Assembly (NCBI GenBank): GCA_905183005.1
Contig: CAJJDO010000171.1
Coordinates: 1 to 64,000, forward strand
Reading direction: 5' to 3'
Length of the DNA stretch: 64,000 nucleotides
Source of the DNA: Paramecium pentaurelia
Lineage: Eukaryota > Ciliophora > Oligohymenophorea > Peniculida > Parameciidae
The translations under genes and the position numbers were made by a program. This document shows positions 1 through 11,345 of this stretch, piece after piece; position 1 is the first letter of the stretch; each line of letters starts with the position of its first letter. Below the pieces are notes generated by a model. That model was not told where the DNA came from, made no database searches, and worked only from the letters and a program-made list of their open reading frames with translations.

Positions 1-112
1 CCACTGAATTATTAGATAAAAATGCCTAAAAAAATACATAACCCTAATTAATAATCCTTAATTAATTTAATATAAATAATAATACTATATATTGATAATT
101 AGATTATAAATG

Positions 113-1740
113 GAGTAACTAACAGAAAAGTTTAAATGATTTGATATTAAATTAATAAAAAATGAAAATATATATTTGAATGAATTAGAAATACAATTCG
201 ATTTATTATCTTTTGCAGATCAAATAGTTCATAATTATTAAGAGTTTAATGAATAGTTCGATAAGTAAGAGTTTAAATTTATATAAGTAAATAAAAAACA
301 TCTAGCGGCGATATGAGAATGAAGTAAAATAAATGGAGAACGCAGTTATAACGTTATTTAATTTTTTTATAATCCATAAGACAAGGCTTAATCATCTATT
401 CAAAATATTTAAGCATTAAGTAAATTGGTCCCTATACCTTTATTTTTGGTATTTGGATCATAAAAGAATTCTTTGTCTATATAAGAGATAATTAGAACAA
501 CAACCCAATAAAAGCCATCTATGTTGGCTACAAAAATCTTAGAATAGGAATAAGAGTTTTACACTTCAAATAATCAAAATTATTTTTTAGAAATAAATGC
601 TTAAACACTGTTTATATTCATAAGAAACATGTTCATGCATCAAGCTAAAATTTTAAGCATTTGTAATAAGCACAAAAATTCATTTAATACCTCCTCTCTG
701 ATGTAATAGAGAGATTATTTATTTAATAAGAGAGGATAGATGAATAAAGAATAAAATTATTGATTTAGATTAATCAAGGAATTATAGAATTTTGTGAAGA
801 AAATGATACTGTTGAAGAAGCCTTAATCAAAAAATTTAGAAAAAAGAAGGATGTTCTTTCAACACTATTATTAGAATTGTAAAGAATGTTCTCTCGAAAG
901 ACCTAAAATTTTAGATTTAATAACGTAATTAGTTTGTTTATTTTAAGTTAGATTTTACGAAAGGCAAGTTAAAAAGTGGAGTAATATCTACAGATGAAAT
1001 CATGCCAGCCTTGCTAGCCTTCGGCATCTAATTATTTCATTTCGAGCTAATAATCATTTAATAATAATGCCTCGATCAATCGCTCTGAGCACAAAGAACC
1101 TCATGGAGATACGATGTATTTCTTTTATTAAAGAAACTGACTAATTTTGATGATATGCAAGAAATAGTATAGAAGGATTAGTGTTATTCATATCAGAGTA
1201 TTGAGGTAGAGAGATGAATTAAAAAAATAGTAAAACTTTATTAAAAGTTAGCCAATAAGAAAATAGAACAATAAAGAATCTAGATGAAGATGTGTTCTAC
1301 ATACTTAATCCATAAAGGAACAATCCTAACAAAAAATCAAGAAATTAACTAGGTATTTTAAGACATATGAGGATCAGTAAACTTTTACTCATATTTGCAT
1401 AGGTGCAACAAAAAGTAACTGTTCAATTGATAGGAAATGAAATCTGAAATTTGGAAGATTACTTGTCCTATGTAACCTAGCAAAGTGAAGGCTTGCAAAA
1501 ATACATTCGGAAAATTATTCATATTCATCAGATAAATAATAAGTTGACACATAATCTCAAAAAAATTTCAATCTAGATCATTTTAAACCAATTTGAATCA
1601 ACTACCTAAAAATACTTATACAATAGAAGATGCGGAAGTTATTTGGAAGAAAAAATATAGTATAAAAAAAATTATGAATGCAATTTCAGTAAACAATGGC
1701 TAGAAGGAGAAATTTGGGTTTTTAGAAGTAATTTGATAAT
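113..1740 (+). pseudogene. Decayed protein-coding region, family not recognised
   Basis: Stretches with the composition of real ciliate protein follow one another in changing frames. About 125-300 reads LNELEIQFDLLSFADQIVHN; 330-760 is a long Gln-rich segment; 785-1130 includes TVEEALIKKFRKKKDVLSTL; 1270-1450 includes DEDVFYILNPQRNNPN; 1455-1740 is again open. They are separated by TGA codons or frame changes, and I could not bridge them with GT...AG introns of normal size. The last segment runs in frame into the ATG of the carrier gene at 1754. I do not recognise the family. The best explanation is a relic of a large gene accumulating frameshifts; assembly errors or an unusual exon structure are alternatives. 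Confidence 0.5.
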
Positions 1741-1753
1741 ATAAATAATTAAT

Positions 1754-2716
1754 ATGGATAGATTAAAAGATATCGAAAGTATGGCGCATGGACATGCTGG
1801 TGCCTTGGCTGGTCTCTTTTCTACTTGCCTACTTTATCCTCTTGAAAACATCAAAACAAGAATGGCTGCATCATAATAAAAAGAAGTCATACAAGAGGTC
1901 ATTATTAAAGTTTGGGATTAAGAAGGGCTTTGGGGATTTTTTAAAGGAGTTACTCCTTTAGCATTAGGCAACTATATTTCATATGGAGTCTACTTTTTTT
2001 GGTACACATATTATATTTTATGAGAAGGTATGAGTATTTTAAACATTTGTTTAAAACAGATATTTCAAATTCATTTGCCTTAATCAAACCATCATTAGCA
2101 TCAGCTATTCTCACAACATTCGTAACAAATCCGTTTTGGGTTGTGTAATCGAGAATGACAATCAGCAAAGATAACCTTAATTTTTTTTAGAAGACCAAGT
2201 AAATTATTGAAAAAGAAGGATGGGAGGCCTTAATGAAGGGTTTATAGGCCTCGCTTATATTAACAATAAATCCTATAATTCAATTTGTTATTTATGAAGC
2301 ATTTAAAAGAAGATTTTAATATGCAGAAAATTAAGCCTTAGTTAATTTTATTGGAGGAGCAATATCAAAAGCCATTTCCACAATTTTAACATATGTTTAG
2401 AATTTATAGTTTATTATTAGCCTTATCAACTTCTGAGGACAAAAACACATATCAAGAAAAATAGTTCAAAATCATATTTTTCAGCAGCTGAAAAGATCCT
2501 AAAAAATGAAGGGATTCAAGGATTATTTAAAGGTGAACCATTATCATTTATTATTTAGGATTGACACCAAAATTGTGTTAATCAGTATTAAATTCAGCAT
2601 TTTTGCTTATGTTTTATGAAAAAATATATGAAATCATCAAATAAGGAATAATTCTTATCATAATTGAAATTTTGAAATATCGCAAGAAAATAAGAAAACT
2701 TTAGAAGTTAAAATGA
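1754..2716 (+). CDS. SLC25 carrier, peroxisomal PMP34/ANT1-like
   Basis: Predicted 294-residue solute carrier of the mitochondrial carrier family. Three 26-nt introns (2002-2027, 2395-2420, 2533-2558) are removed to keep frame. Three tandem repeats each carry the family P-x-[DE]-x-x-[KR]-like signature: YPLENIKTRM near residue 32, NPFWVVQSRM near residue 120, and YPYQLLRTK in the third repeat. The second repeat resembles the PLWVV signature of peroxisomal adenine nucleotide/CoA carriers (PMP34, ANT1, PXN), so a peroxisomal role is inferred; the substrate cannot be read. Length fits the usual ~300 residues. The start is the first ATG, although the frame upstream stays open into the decayed region. 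It converges on the SAXO gene. Confidence 0.85.
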
Positions 2717-2758
2717 TAAACGAAGATTGATTTATTTATGTTTTTTATGTTATTTAAT

Positions 2759-3678
2759 TCAAGCAATTTATTAAAGTTTTTATTTGTATAAGGAGTTCAA
2801 AAAAACTCTGGATGGGCATTTTTTTGGATTCTTATCATCAAAATCCTTTTGTGTAGTTGAATTAAATTAACCATCAAAAGCAGGAATCATTCTAACATTC
2901 TAAAAATATGAGTTGTTAAATTTACTTATTCAGGATCAATTCTATTTAGCTTTCCAGTTTGATAAGGCTTGTAAAATGCACTATTTGTAGATTAATGAAT
3001 AAAAGGCAATTCTGGTGATATTGGACTTTTAAAGCTGCTTTTATTTGCAGTTGTTAGAAATTCTTCTCTTGGAATAGGTTTTTTATAAAAGTTATCCTGA
3101 TAGGTTGAATGTGTAGTCATAGGAATATCTACTACAGTAGGATGATGAGGAGGATTAATCTTAAGAGATGACATTCCACCTCCAGTGTAGTCAAGCTAAT
3201 AAAAATCTCAATATAATTACTCTGTATGCTGATGAACTACTGAATGGAATCAAAAACACTTTTTGTTCAGGTTTTAAAGATTCTGCTGGTTTAGCATCAG
3301 CGTGAGCTTAATATGTGCTCTAAAATTGAATTAGTATTTTAGTACCCTTTAGATGGTATTAATATCCATGGGTAACTAACTTTTGTAAGTTACATTGTGA
3401 TCAATGAGAGGAATTTACTTTTATTTGCCATGGGCGATAAAATTCCTTTAATATAATGATTCTTATCCTTTCTTAAAATCATTTGACAAGAGCATCTTCG
3501 GGCATTTACATTATCCGCAAATACATCTACCACAAATACAATCACCTTTGAGATGATTGAAGAATGCTTCATTTTTATCCAATAATTTTCCAAAATGAGT
3601 GGACAATAATTAACTCTAGTAATTATTTGATTAGAGTGTGGAATAACGTGAATTGTTTTGGTAATCTTATTCACTCAT
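2759..3678 (-). CDS. SAXO-type axonemal microtubule-stabilising protein
   Basis: Predicted 280-residue protein with three introns (2900-2925, 3196-3220, 3320-3345). Near residue 50 is a Cys-rich motif, CICGRCICGQCKCP, like the N-terminal cysteine motif of SAXO/FAM154 proteins. The rest has spaced Mn-like modules rich in Tyr, Pro and Thr, for example TTHSTYQDNFYKKPIP and IPAFDGQFNSTTQKDFDDK. Known SAXO proteins bind and stabilise ciliary and centriolar microtubules; the same role is inferred here. An alternative short ORF at 3390-3674 in another frame is a shadow: only this frame carries the cysteine motif and continues through the introns. It ends tail to tail with the carrier and starts about 70 nt from the next gene. 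Confidence 0.75.
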
Positions 3679-3748
3679 TTTTTATAAAATGTAATAAAAT
3701 ATTTATGAATGTATGTTCGTTTTTATAATTCACTTTGTGTTTTGTTAT

Positions 3749-4796
3749 TCAAAACTTTATTAAGAAAGATTCAACTAATCTTCCAAAATCTTCTTTTTCA
3801 TTAATTTTCTCATTTTATTACAAGCTCTTTTCCAATTGCCCTAATTAATGAACGAATTATAAATTATTGTGTATTTAACTTTCTATTTTAGATTCACTTA
3901 TTCCTGATTGTTAAATAATCACAGAAGAATTTTTGATGCTATCTTCTAATAGTTATTTAAATTAATCAGTTTTTAAAAGTTACAATGCATCCTTAAATAC
4001 CTATTTTTCTACTGCCTTTTTTTATTCCCCATTTCTTTTTATAGGTAAAACATCATTAATTACAAGTTCATATTCATAAATTGGCTGATTTTAATCAAAT
4101 TTATTTTTAAGTTCTTAAAAGTTTAACTTATATATATATTCTGGATGTTTATCCATAAATTCTTTGAACTCTCCCTTAAAATTGTCTTATTTTGGTAAAC
4201 TTAATGATTCATCCTTTATATAGATTAGTTTTTACAAGCTATTTTTTTATTAAATCTTAATAAAGAGTTATCAACAGCTTTCTTAGAAGATTTAAATCCT
4301 TTTTTTTATCAAAATATTAAGCTCCAATAAGAGCTTTAATGGCTTGAGACTGTATCTTAGGGTTATTTCTATAAAAATCAAAGATAAAGATTACTTCAAA
4401 TCAGAGTTGACGTTGATAGAAACAAGCATCTCATCCTTTAATCCTAATTAGACAGCAGCATCAGCTAAATTCTTTTCAGACAATATTAATTGTTTTTATT
4501 TTCTAATATCAGAGTAGGATGTAAATGTTTTATGATCTTTATTGGGTAGACTATAATATATATAAATTCAGTAAGACATACTCTTGAAATGTAAAGAAAT
4601 CATTAAAATAAAAATCAATTAGGTCGGAACCCCATTCAATCAAATTTTCATTATTACCATATTTTAAAGGATTATCTTTATTCCTTGACATATATTCCTG
4701 TTGATATTATTTAAATGTCATAGCCTTCTTAAATAATTCAGGATATTAAAATTCTAATAATTTCTTGAAAGCCAAGTCCTTTTTGTTAGATTGCAT
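3749..4796 (-). CDS. RNase III-fold plus dsRBD protein, mL44-like, probably catalytically inactive
   Basis: Predicted 322 residues after removing introns 4214-4235, 4369-4394 and 4551-4581; the total is then a multiple of three. The N-terminal half has the RNase III signature region NENLIEWGSDLIDFYF and the C-terminal helix motif as IKALIGAQYFD. In active enzymes that second motif carries the Asp and Glu metal ligands (D..EALIGA); here they are replaced by Gln and Lys. A weak dsRNA-binding-domain pattern follows (QPIYEYEL ... KRNGEQKKAVEKQVF). This two-domain, ligand-poor layout is that of mitochondrial ribosomal protein mL44, so a structural role in the mitoribosome is inferred. A diverged Dicer/Drosha-like enzyme is less likely. 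No targeting peptide was assessed. Confidence 0.65.
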
Positions 4797-4832
4797 ATTA
4801 ATATAAATAAATTTAGAGTTTAATTTAATCAA

Positions 4833-5924
4833 TCATATTTTCTATGATAGATAAAGAAGATAAGCAGAATCAATATGAGAGATTAGATCATTTGAAATTC
4901 TTTCGATTTCATCATAATTGAATAAGAAAAACTAAGTTAATTGATAAGAAAATAAAATTACTTATTAATTACTCTTCATAACTGTAAAGTGTCCTTCATG
5001 AATTGTACCAGAATGTACAATCATGACTGAAAAATAATATTTTGTATCTATAATGTCTGTGGTATAACAACAAAAAGAATTATTGCTAAAATTTATACTT
5101 CTTAATATTGAGTTCCATATCTGTTATGACTGGTATTTAACTTTCTTTTTTTACAGGTAGCTCTGAAATCTTTTAGAGTTCAAAATAAGTATATTTGGAG
5201 TACTTGTAATTTTGATTCCTCTTTTAATTTTTTTGGATGTTTATTTACATTTTGAACAAATCCATTCGCCATCAATGATTTCATCTACAAAATAATTGAA
5301 GAGACATTTATTGATAGTAAGTTTTATTAGATGAAATTCTTACTAAGTAATTATATGAAACTTTTTAGTATATAATAATTTTTTTACAATTGGGAAATTT
5401 TATAGAGGATGTAATTTGACCTCGAAATAGCTCATCAATAGTTGTTTTAGTTTATAACTGGTTTGTAAGAGAGAGTTCTTCTCTAAATTTATTAAAAATA
5501 ATAATAAGAGTTCAGAACTATCAACAAGAATGCTATTACTGATTTCTCCTGAATGGATTAGTTCATCCTTTATATAATTTAAGTAGGCAAATGCCCAATT
5601 AAATGAATTTAATCAGTAAAATTCTATCAATTTCATAACTAATTCACACACTTATTCAATAGTTTTTTTGATATCTAAAATGGACCTCTCAACATTTTGG
5701 GAACTTAAGTCCATCTTATTATTTTTACCTTCAAAATTAGTTAAATTTTAAGAATGTTAATCCTAGTCTAATGACACACAAATTTAATATTTGGTTTAAA
5801 TAGGTTATTACTTAATTAACTAATTATTTTGGTTTGCTATTCTTTTTGCTTTTTTCTTACCATTGCAGCAAATAAAATTTATTAATTTATTATAAATATC
5901 ATTTTAAGGATTAAAATGTTGCAT
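4833..5924 (-). pseudogene. Ubiquitin-specific protease (C19) fragment, broken
   Basis: The open frame from 5612 down to 4833 looks like the C-terminal part of a USP. It has a CxxC zinc pair (WICSKCK), the strand motif PNILILNSKRF, and a His-box-like segment ending GHFTVM. Upstream, an ATG at 5924 opens a coding-like Gln-rich stretch in the same frame, but an in-frame TGA at 5613-5615 separates the two. No GT...AG intron of 20-34 nt that removes this TGA could be found. The catalytic Cys box (N-x-x-x-x-C-Y) is not visible. Most likely a USP relic that has lost activity; a mis-sequenced base is the alternative. The intact USP5-like gene at 32.4-34.8 kb is a useful comparison. Confidence 0.6.
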
Positions 5925-6114
5925 ATTACGAAATAATTAATACTCAAAAAAAAAAGATCAATTAACATAGACAAAATCCTCATCCAAATAGGTAGATAGA
6001 CAATAGAATAAATTATATTCATATATTTTTACTCATATCAAATATATATAACGTGTTCCTCTCTTTTTATTACATTGTGCTAAATTACATACTATTGAGT
6101 GTCACTCCTAAATC

Positions 6115-7496
6115 ATGCGTAAGTTATTCATTCAAAATCAATAGATAAAAACTGATAACAATTCAGTAAAGAATTTCTTTCTCTAAATTATCTATTGTAA
6201 ATATAATCACCAATACTATTATAAATTTTTATCTCTTATAATTTTCAAAAATTGCCTAATAACTTTTTTTACTATTCCATCACTACTAATTTGGTAACAT
6301 AACATACTTCAAACCCGCCTATAATCCTACAATAAATAGATAGAAAAGATTTCTTTAATGACATATTTAACTATGTTCAAAGAAGTAAGTATTAACATTA
6401 ATGAATTAAAATCAGATTCTCATCAATGGCTGTATTCTTATTTTAGCATTTTTAATATTGAATTTCATTTAAACAAACATAAATAATTAATATTTTCTGT
6501 ATCAATATGAATTTGTTATTTATTAATTAGTTATTTTCTATCTTACTAATTAATAAATCTAACAACAAACTATCAAATTTGATTTCAAATTCAACAAATG
6601 CTGTATATTATTCTAGGTTCTATCAAAAAGTATACTTCTTATCCCTATCTTCATTCAATCATAATCCAGAGAAATTGGGTATTTAGAAGGATTTTCTGAA
6701 TAAATTTTAAATGAAATTTTACATTTAAAAAACAATTATATTTTGAGGAAAGATTTAATTGATAAATATTAGAGGGATATTTTTTTATTTTAATTATCTG
6801 AATTATTCATTTATAATTCTACATATAATCCAAGAAATTAAAATAGTCATCGCTTTAATATTAAATGAATCTATTAGTATTTAAAAATGTTATTTATTTA
6901 TTTTTATATTATTAAAATTATCCTATAAACATTAAGTTTAATTTTAATATCAATTAAATAAATTGTGCATCTATAATTTTTTTAGAAAGCATTATGTTTC
7001 TAAATATTCGAATACTTAAATTAATAAATAAGCATGACAATAAATCTAAAAATAATATAGAGGCATCAAATTTTCCTCAGTTTTAGATAATTATATATTT
7101 AGCCTCTCTTTTGATATGAATAGTTAATCTTCTATTAATCTTATTGATTTAAAAATGATAAGATGAGATTTTATCTAGAATTTAATATAAAGAAAATTAA
7201 ATGTAATTTTAGGAAGAATCGATTTAAATAATCCAATAAACCTTTATGATATATTTTATGATAAAATGGTCGACTAAATTTTTATTAGGCATTCTAATTC
7301 CAATTATCAAGTTTAAATACTTTATCAAGTAAACCTTTTTCGAGATGAAATTTTTGTTTATTATCGATAGATTTGTCAGTTGAATTGATATTGATGATAT
7401 TTTTCTTGATTTTCAAACTTAGGAATAGAATGAAAAAGATATTATAATAAAGTTAGAAATATCAATGTATTAATTTAGTAAATATATAATCGAATA
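6115..7496 (+). pseudogene. Decayed coding region upstream of the SUMO ligase
   Basis: No intact gene was found in this 1.6-kb gap, but several + strand pieces look coding: an open frame from the ATG at 6115 to about 6508 containing MTYLTMFKEV and LKSDSHQWLY, a piece near 6600-6760 with FNHNPEKLGIQKDFLNKF, and one near 7205-7380 with RIDLNNPINLYDIFYDKMVD followed, one frame over, by DDIFLDFQTQEQNEKD. The pieces are interrupted by TGA codons and frame changes, and no set of normal introns was found to join them. In such AT-rich DNA, TGA-free stretches also occur by chance, so this is tentative. No family recognised. Confidence 0.35.
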
Positions 7497-7517
7497 TTTT
7501 AAATAAAAAAAATTGGA

Positions 7518-9330
7518 ATGTAAAGGAAAGAACTTGAGAAGCATCTGAAGGAGATTAAAGAGGAATTAAATTAACTGATACCAAATTATCTAGATGAAGG
7601 AATATTGATTTACTAAGTGAGTGCATGAAATATTTCATAGATTGGTAGCAAAGTTCAAATTGAATTATCAGAAGAATTCAATATTCAATAAGATTTTGAA
7701 TTGAATTTTAAGTCAGTATTTTTAGAATTCATTTTCAATTTACAGAAACAGAAAATGATTTAAAAACAGATATTCAATCCACCAAAATCAATTAGTGATT
7801 TATTTCTAGGTAGCTATTTTAATTTAGATGATGTGCCAAAGATTCATAGACATCCTATCTTAAAGAATATAATCGATCATATAAATTAGCGTATAAATCA
7901 TTTCTTTCAAAATCAAATATCAACATTGAAATTTTTGATTGATTAACAAAAATTAATTGATTCTTATATTACAAGATCATCACCAATTGTTATTGATATA
8001 GAAATTGATTCAAATTTAAAAACTCCAGAGGAGTAATAATAGAAAGTATTAAAACAAGAATTAGAATTGATTCAACTAGCATAATATCAAAATCCAACTT
8101 AAGAGCAATTGAATTGTCCATATTGTGTTTGTAAGAAGAGCAATTAGACTGTATTGAAACAATTAGCATTGAGATGTGCGATTTGTAAAAACTATTTTCA
8201 TAGTTCATGTTTACGGATTGAGAAACCTAAAAAAGTGTTTGTATGTCCAGAATGTATACTAATTGGAATAGATCCATTACATGAATTAAAAGAGTCAATT
8301 TTAGATCCTGTAATATTTTAATCAGTAGAAGGGATGGCAAATTAATTTACATAAAAATTTTAGATGAAAAATAGATTACCATCAGAGCAATTAATAGAAT
8401 TAAGATCTATTAAGATAGATGGATAATATGAAGATATTTCATGGCCTGATTTAGGAGATTTATAGTTGAATGGGAAAAAGCTTCTAGATTTTAGGCCTTT
8501 AGCTAATAATAGTTCTTTGAAAAAAAGAAAGGATGAAAAATTGATGCTTAACCTTGAATATGGACAAGTTAATATTCTAACAATTAGAGAATTAAATGGA
8601 ACATCAGAAATGAAAGCTTATCGAATAAATTAAGGAATTCCTTATATGTTAGGAATATTCCAAGTCAAAGTTTATAAATTAAGTGAATTTATTAAAAAAG
8701 TCAAAATGGATTAAAGTTGTTTATTAGGAATAGAATAAAGCAAGAAATTTATTCAATTGTCATTTTTATAAAATTAATTTGATGAAGTGACAATGGAGAG
8801 TATTAAGGTTAGTTTGGATTGTGTCTATGATCTAAATTAAATCTAGACTCCAGCAAGAGGCAATATTTGTGAACATATTTAGTGTTTTTCATTAGAAAAT
8901 TTAGTAACTATGATGAAGAATGTTACTCCTAGAAAATGGAAATGTCCAATTTGTAAACAGATGATTCTTGGATTGTAGGTTGATGCATATTAAATGTGCA
9001 TTCTTACAATAATCAAGTAATACAATCTGAAAATAAATGAAGTTTCATTTAATTAGTTTGTAAGCTGAGTGCTTAATTCTTTAGGGCGAAGTAGAAAATC
9101 CTGAATTGAGAGAATTATTGAAATAACAAGAATCCACTCTTCCAGACTCTACTCGTAGCAATAATAATCGAGTTATTCAATTAGAATAGATCTCACAACG
9201 AATTTTAAAAATCTCCAATCAAGTTGTAGCAGAACCCAAAAATAAATATAAACCACCACCTCCATTACCAGAACCAAAACCAATTAAAAAAATAGGTAAT
9301 TCATTTTGTGATGCTATTCTCATTGATTGA
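7518..9330 (+). CDS. SIZ/PIAS-family SUMO E3 ligase with PHD and SP-RING fingers
   Basis: Predicted 587-residue SUMO ligase with introns 7617-7640 (24 nt) and 9060-9084 (25 nt). A PHD-type finger lies near residues 190-240 (CPYC, then RCAICKNYFHSSC, then CPEC). A PINIT-like region follows. The SP-RING is near residues 430-480: a TPARG motif, CEHIQCFSLENL, then WKCPICKQMI, matching the Siz/PIAS signature. The combination of PHD and SP-RING is typical of plant SIZ1-type proteins. The C-terminus is Pro-rich. The protein should transfer SUMO from Ubc9 to nuclear targets; targets are unknown. The Ulp1-like gene at 53.5 kb would act oppositely. Start is the first ATG of the frame, directly before a helical N-terminus. 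Confidence 0.9.
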
Positions 9331-9344
9331 TTATGTAATAAAAA

Positions 9345-9648
9345 TCATAGATTATCCTTTCTCTTTTAAATCTCAATTTCATAATGATGCTCTTCATCTC
9401 CATCCAAACCATAATCTATCTTTTTCTTATGACAAACATAGAAATTATATATAAAATAGCCTAAAGCACCCAACAAAATCACCACTACTCCATAAACCAA
9501 ACTTTGACTAGGCCCTATTATGATATCTAATTCAACCTTCTTCTTCTTATTAAGAATGTGCTCCTGAATTTTCTTTTTAAGCTTTTGAATTCTCTGTTTG
9601 AGCAAGAACAATCGATAATGCTAAAAACAATATATATTAATTCTTCAT
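9345..9648 (-). CDS. Small signal-peptide type I membrane protein
   Basis: Predicted 93 residues with one 22-nt intron (9515-9536). The N-terminus MKNQYILFLALSIVLAQ is a classic signal peptide. A short hydrophilic Gln/Glu-rich ectodomain follows, then one membrane segment (LVYGVVVILLGALGYFIYNF), then a charged tail with Asp/Glu and His residues. Topology therefore suggests type I insertion; function is unknown and no family was recognised. Reading the gene without the intron in another frame gives a spurious longer Lys-rich ORF that lacks the signal peptide. The ATG overlaps the stop codon of DNAAF3 as ATGA on the same strand, so any promoter would lie inside the DNAAF3 coding sequence. Confidence 0.7.
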
Positions 9649-11323
9649 TTTTAAATTAAAGTAATATATTCCAAATTTCCATCTTACAAACTCCATCCTC
9701 CATCACTAACACTAATTTTCTACACATTTTCATTTCCTTTAATTCTTTCCTCTTTTGTAAAGGGAACTATGAATTAAGTGGATTCAACAAACAACTTAGC
9801 TATATATATAAATAATGATAAAAACATTATTTCTTAAACAATTCTCTCAACTTTGGATCTTTTACTTTTATTGATTCCATAAACCCTAATACGCCAACAT
9901 CAAAGAAATTTTGATATTTCTTCTTTCCACACAATTTATCAAATTCTTCAAAGATTGGAATAATTTTTACTTTTAATTTTTAAAAAGCTATAATTTAGAA
10001 TTATATATATACTTTATAAGGGATCTTATTGAATTTCAACAATCATATTATCTTTGGTAATAACTTATTTAATAGATGTATCTGTAATTGTTGTATTTAA
10101 TTCAGAAATATTGGTATCTTCTTATTTATCTTATTATTCTTAATATTATTCTTATTATTATTCTTATTATTAATCTTATTATTATTAATCTTATTATTCT
10201 TATTTTTATTAATCTTATTATTATTATTATTATTATTATTCTTATTCCTATTATTCATTTTCTTCTTCTTTTTCATCTATTTTTTCTAATCCTTCCTCTT
10301 TTTGTTTTTCTTCTTTTTATTTTTATTTATTATCTTATCTCTCTAAATATTCATCAACATGTATATGATAATCAGTACCATTATCGAATTTTTATATCAT
10401 ATGTTAAATATTGAATTCTGAAACAGTTACAGCATGAGATACTTATTATGTATTTCTCACTTTGAATAGTTATTCATTTTCTGGTTAAACACTGGTATAG
10501 ATTCCAAATGAAATGTAAGGAGATACAACAATGTCTCCCCAATAGCCTCTTACCAATAAACTATCTTTAGTTTATTTATGTTTTCCTGGTAGATAACCTG
10601 CCAATGTCCTATTAGGTGTTGGATAGCTTGCATATCGTGATTCAAAGGCAACTCCAGATTGTCTCCATTCTCTATAATGAATGAAGTGAATAATGGGTGC
10701 AAAATCTTTTAAGTTCATTTAATAATCCCAATCAATCATATTAAGACGATGATCAAATCTGATGCCATAATGATGTCTTAATCTTTAATCTCTCAATTTT
10801 TCAATTTTGAATTCTTGATATGAATACCATGATCTAATAACTTCAGTCATTTCATCTCTGTCTTTGAATTTTAATTCACGAAAATCAACTATTTAATTAA
10901 GTGCCGATGTAAATTTAGTTTCCTTAGCAATTAAATCATCTAAAAATGGAATGACCTTATCAATATAATTGGTTGTAGATTCCCTTAAGAAAGTATTTCC
11001 AAAGACTTCTAGAAACATATCACTTCTTTCTCTGTATGTAAAATTCTTGGTGTGCATTATCAATAATAACAATAATGATCTACATACAGTTTCCTTGTAT
11101 TTTTCATGAATATAAAAATTAAGCTAAATAATAAATTCAAACTCTATACTTATAAATCATCTCTATTATGATTGCATAAACATGTTTCAAGAAAATGACG
11201 TAAATCACTTACTCCACTTAATAATATGTTGATGGTCCCACTCATTTGAGGAGTAACAAGATTCAATTATTTGGAGTGTCCCCAAAATTAAATGAAACCT
11301 AAAGATGATGAATAATCACTCAT
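9645..11323 (-). CDS. DNAAF3: DNAAF3 (PF22), axonemal dynein assembly factor
   Basis: Predicted 533 residues; introns 9800-9825, 9988-10012 and 11124-11149 restore frame. Diagnostic segments are MFLEVFGNTFLRESTTNYID near residue 105, LKFKDRDEM, the MIDWDYQMNL motif, a HYREWRQSGVAFE segment and YPTPNRTLAGYLPGK, all matching the conserved core of DNAAF3/PF22. The family acts in the cytoplasm to preassemble outer and inner dynein arms. Between the core and the conserved C-terminus (LFVESTQFIVPFTKEERIK) there is a ciliate-specific Glu/Lys- and poly-Gln-rich insert encoded by a TAA/TTA microsatellite. The stop overlaps the next gene's start. DNAAF1 lies at 37-38 kb in the same window. Confidence 0.9.
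10129..10256. repeat. TTA/TTC-rich trinucleotide tract coding poly-Gln within DNAAF3
   Basis: The + strand is nearly all TTA triplets with occasional TTC, ATC and TTT variants. Read on the minus strand with the ciliate code it is in frame in DNAAF3 and gives mostly Gln (TAA) with scattered Glu, Asp and Lys. It is thus a coding microsatellite and prone to length change by slippage. Confidence 0.8.
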
Positions 11324-11345
11324 TTTTTATAATTAATAATAATAA

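Noticed and set aside
3390..3674. 94-residue minus-strand ORF
   Set aside because: A parallel frame encodes the SAXO cysteine motif and continues through three introns, so this ORF is an overlapping shadow.
9366..9611. 81-residue minus-strand ORF with Lys-rich start
   Set aside because: It reads through the 22-nt intron and begins at a non-ATG; the spliced model gives a proper signal peptide and ATG.
10088..10414. 108-residue + strand ORF almost entirely Ile/Leu/Phe
   Set aside because: Antisense translation of the poly-Gln microsatellite in DNAAF3.
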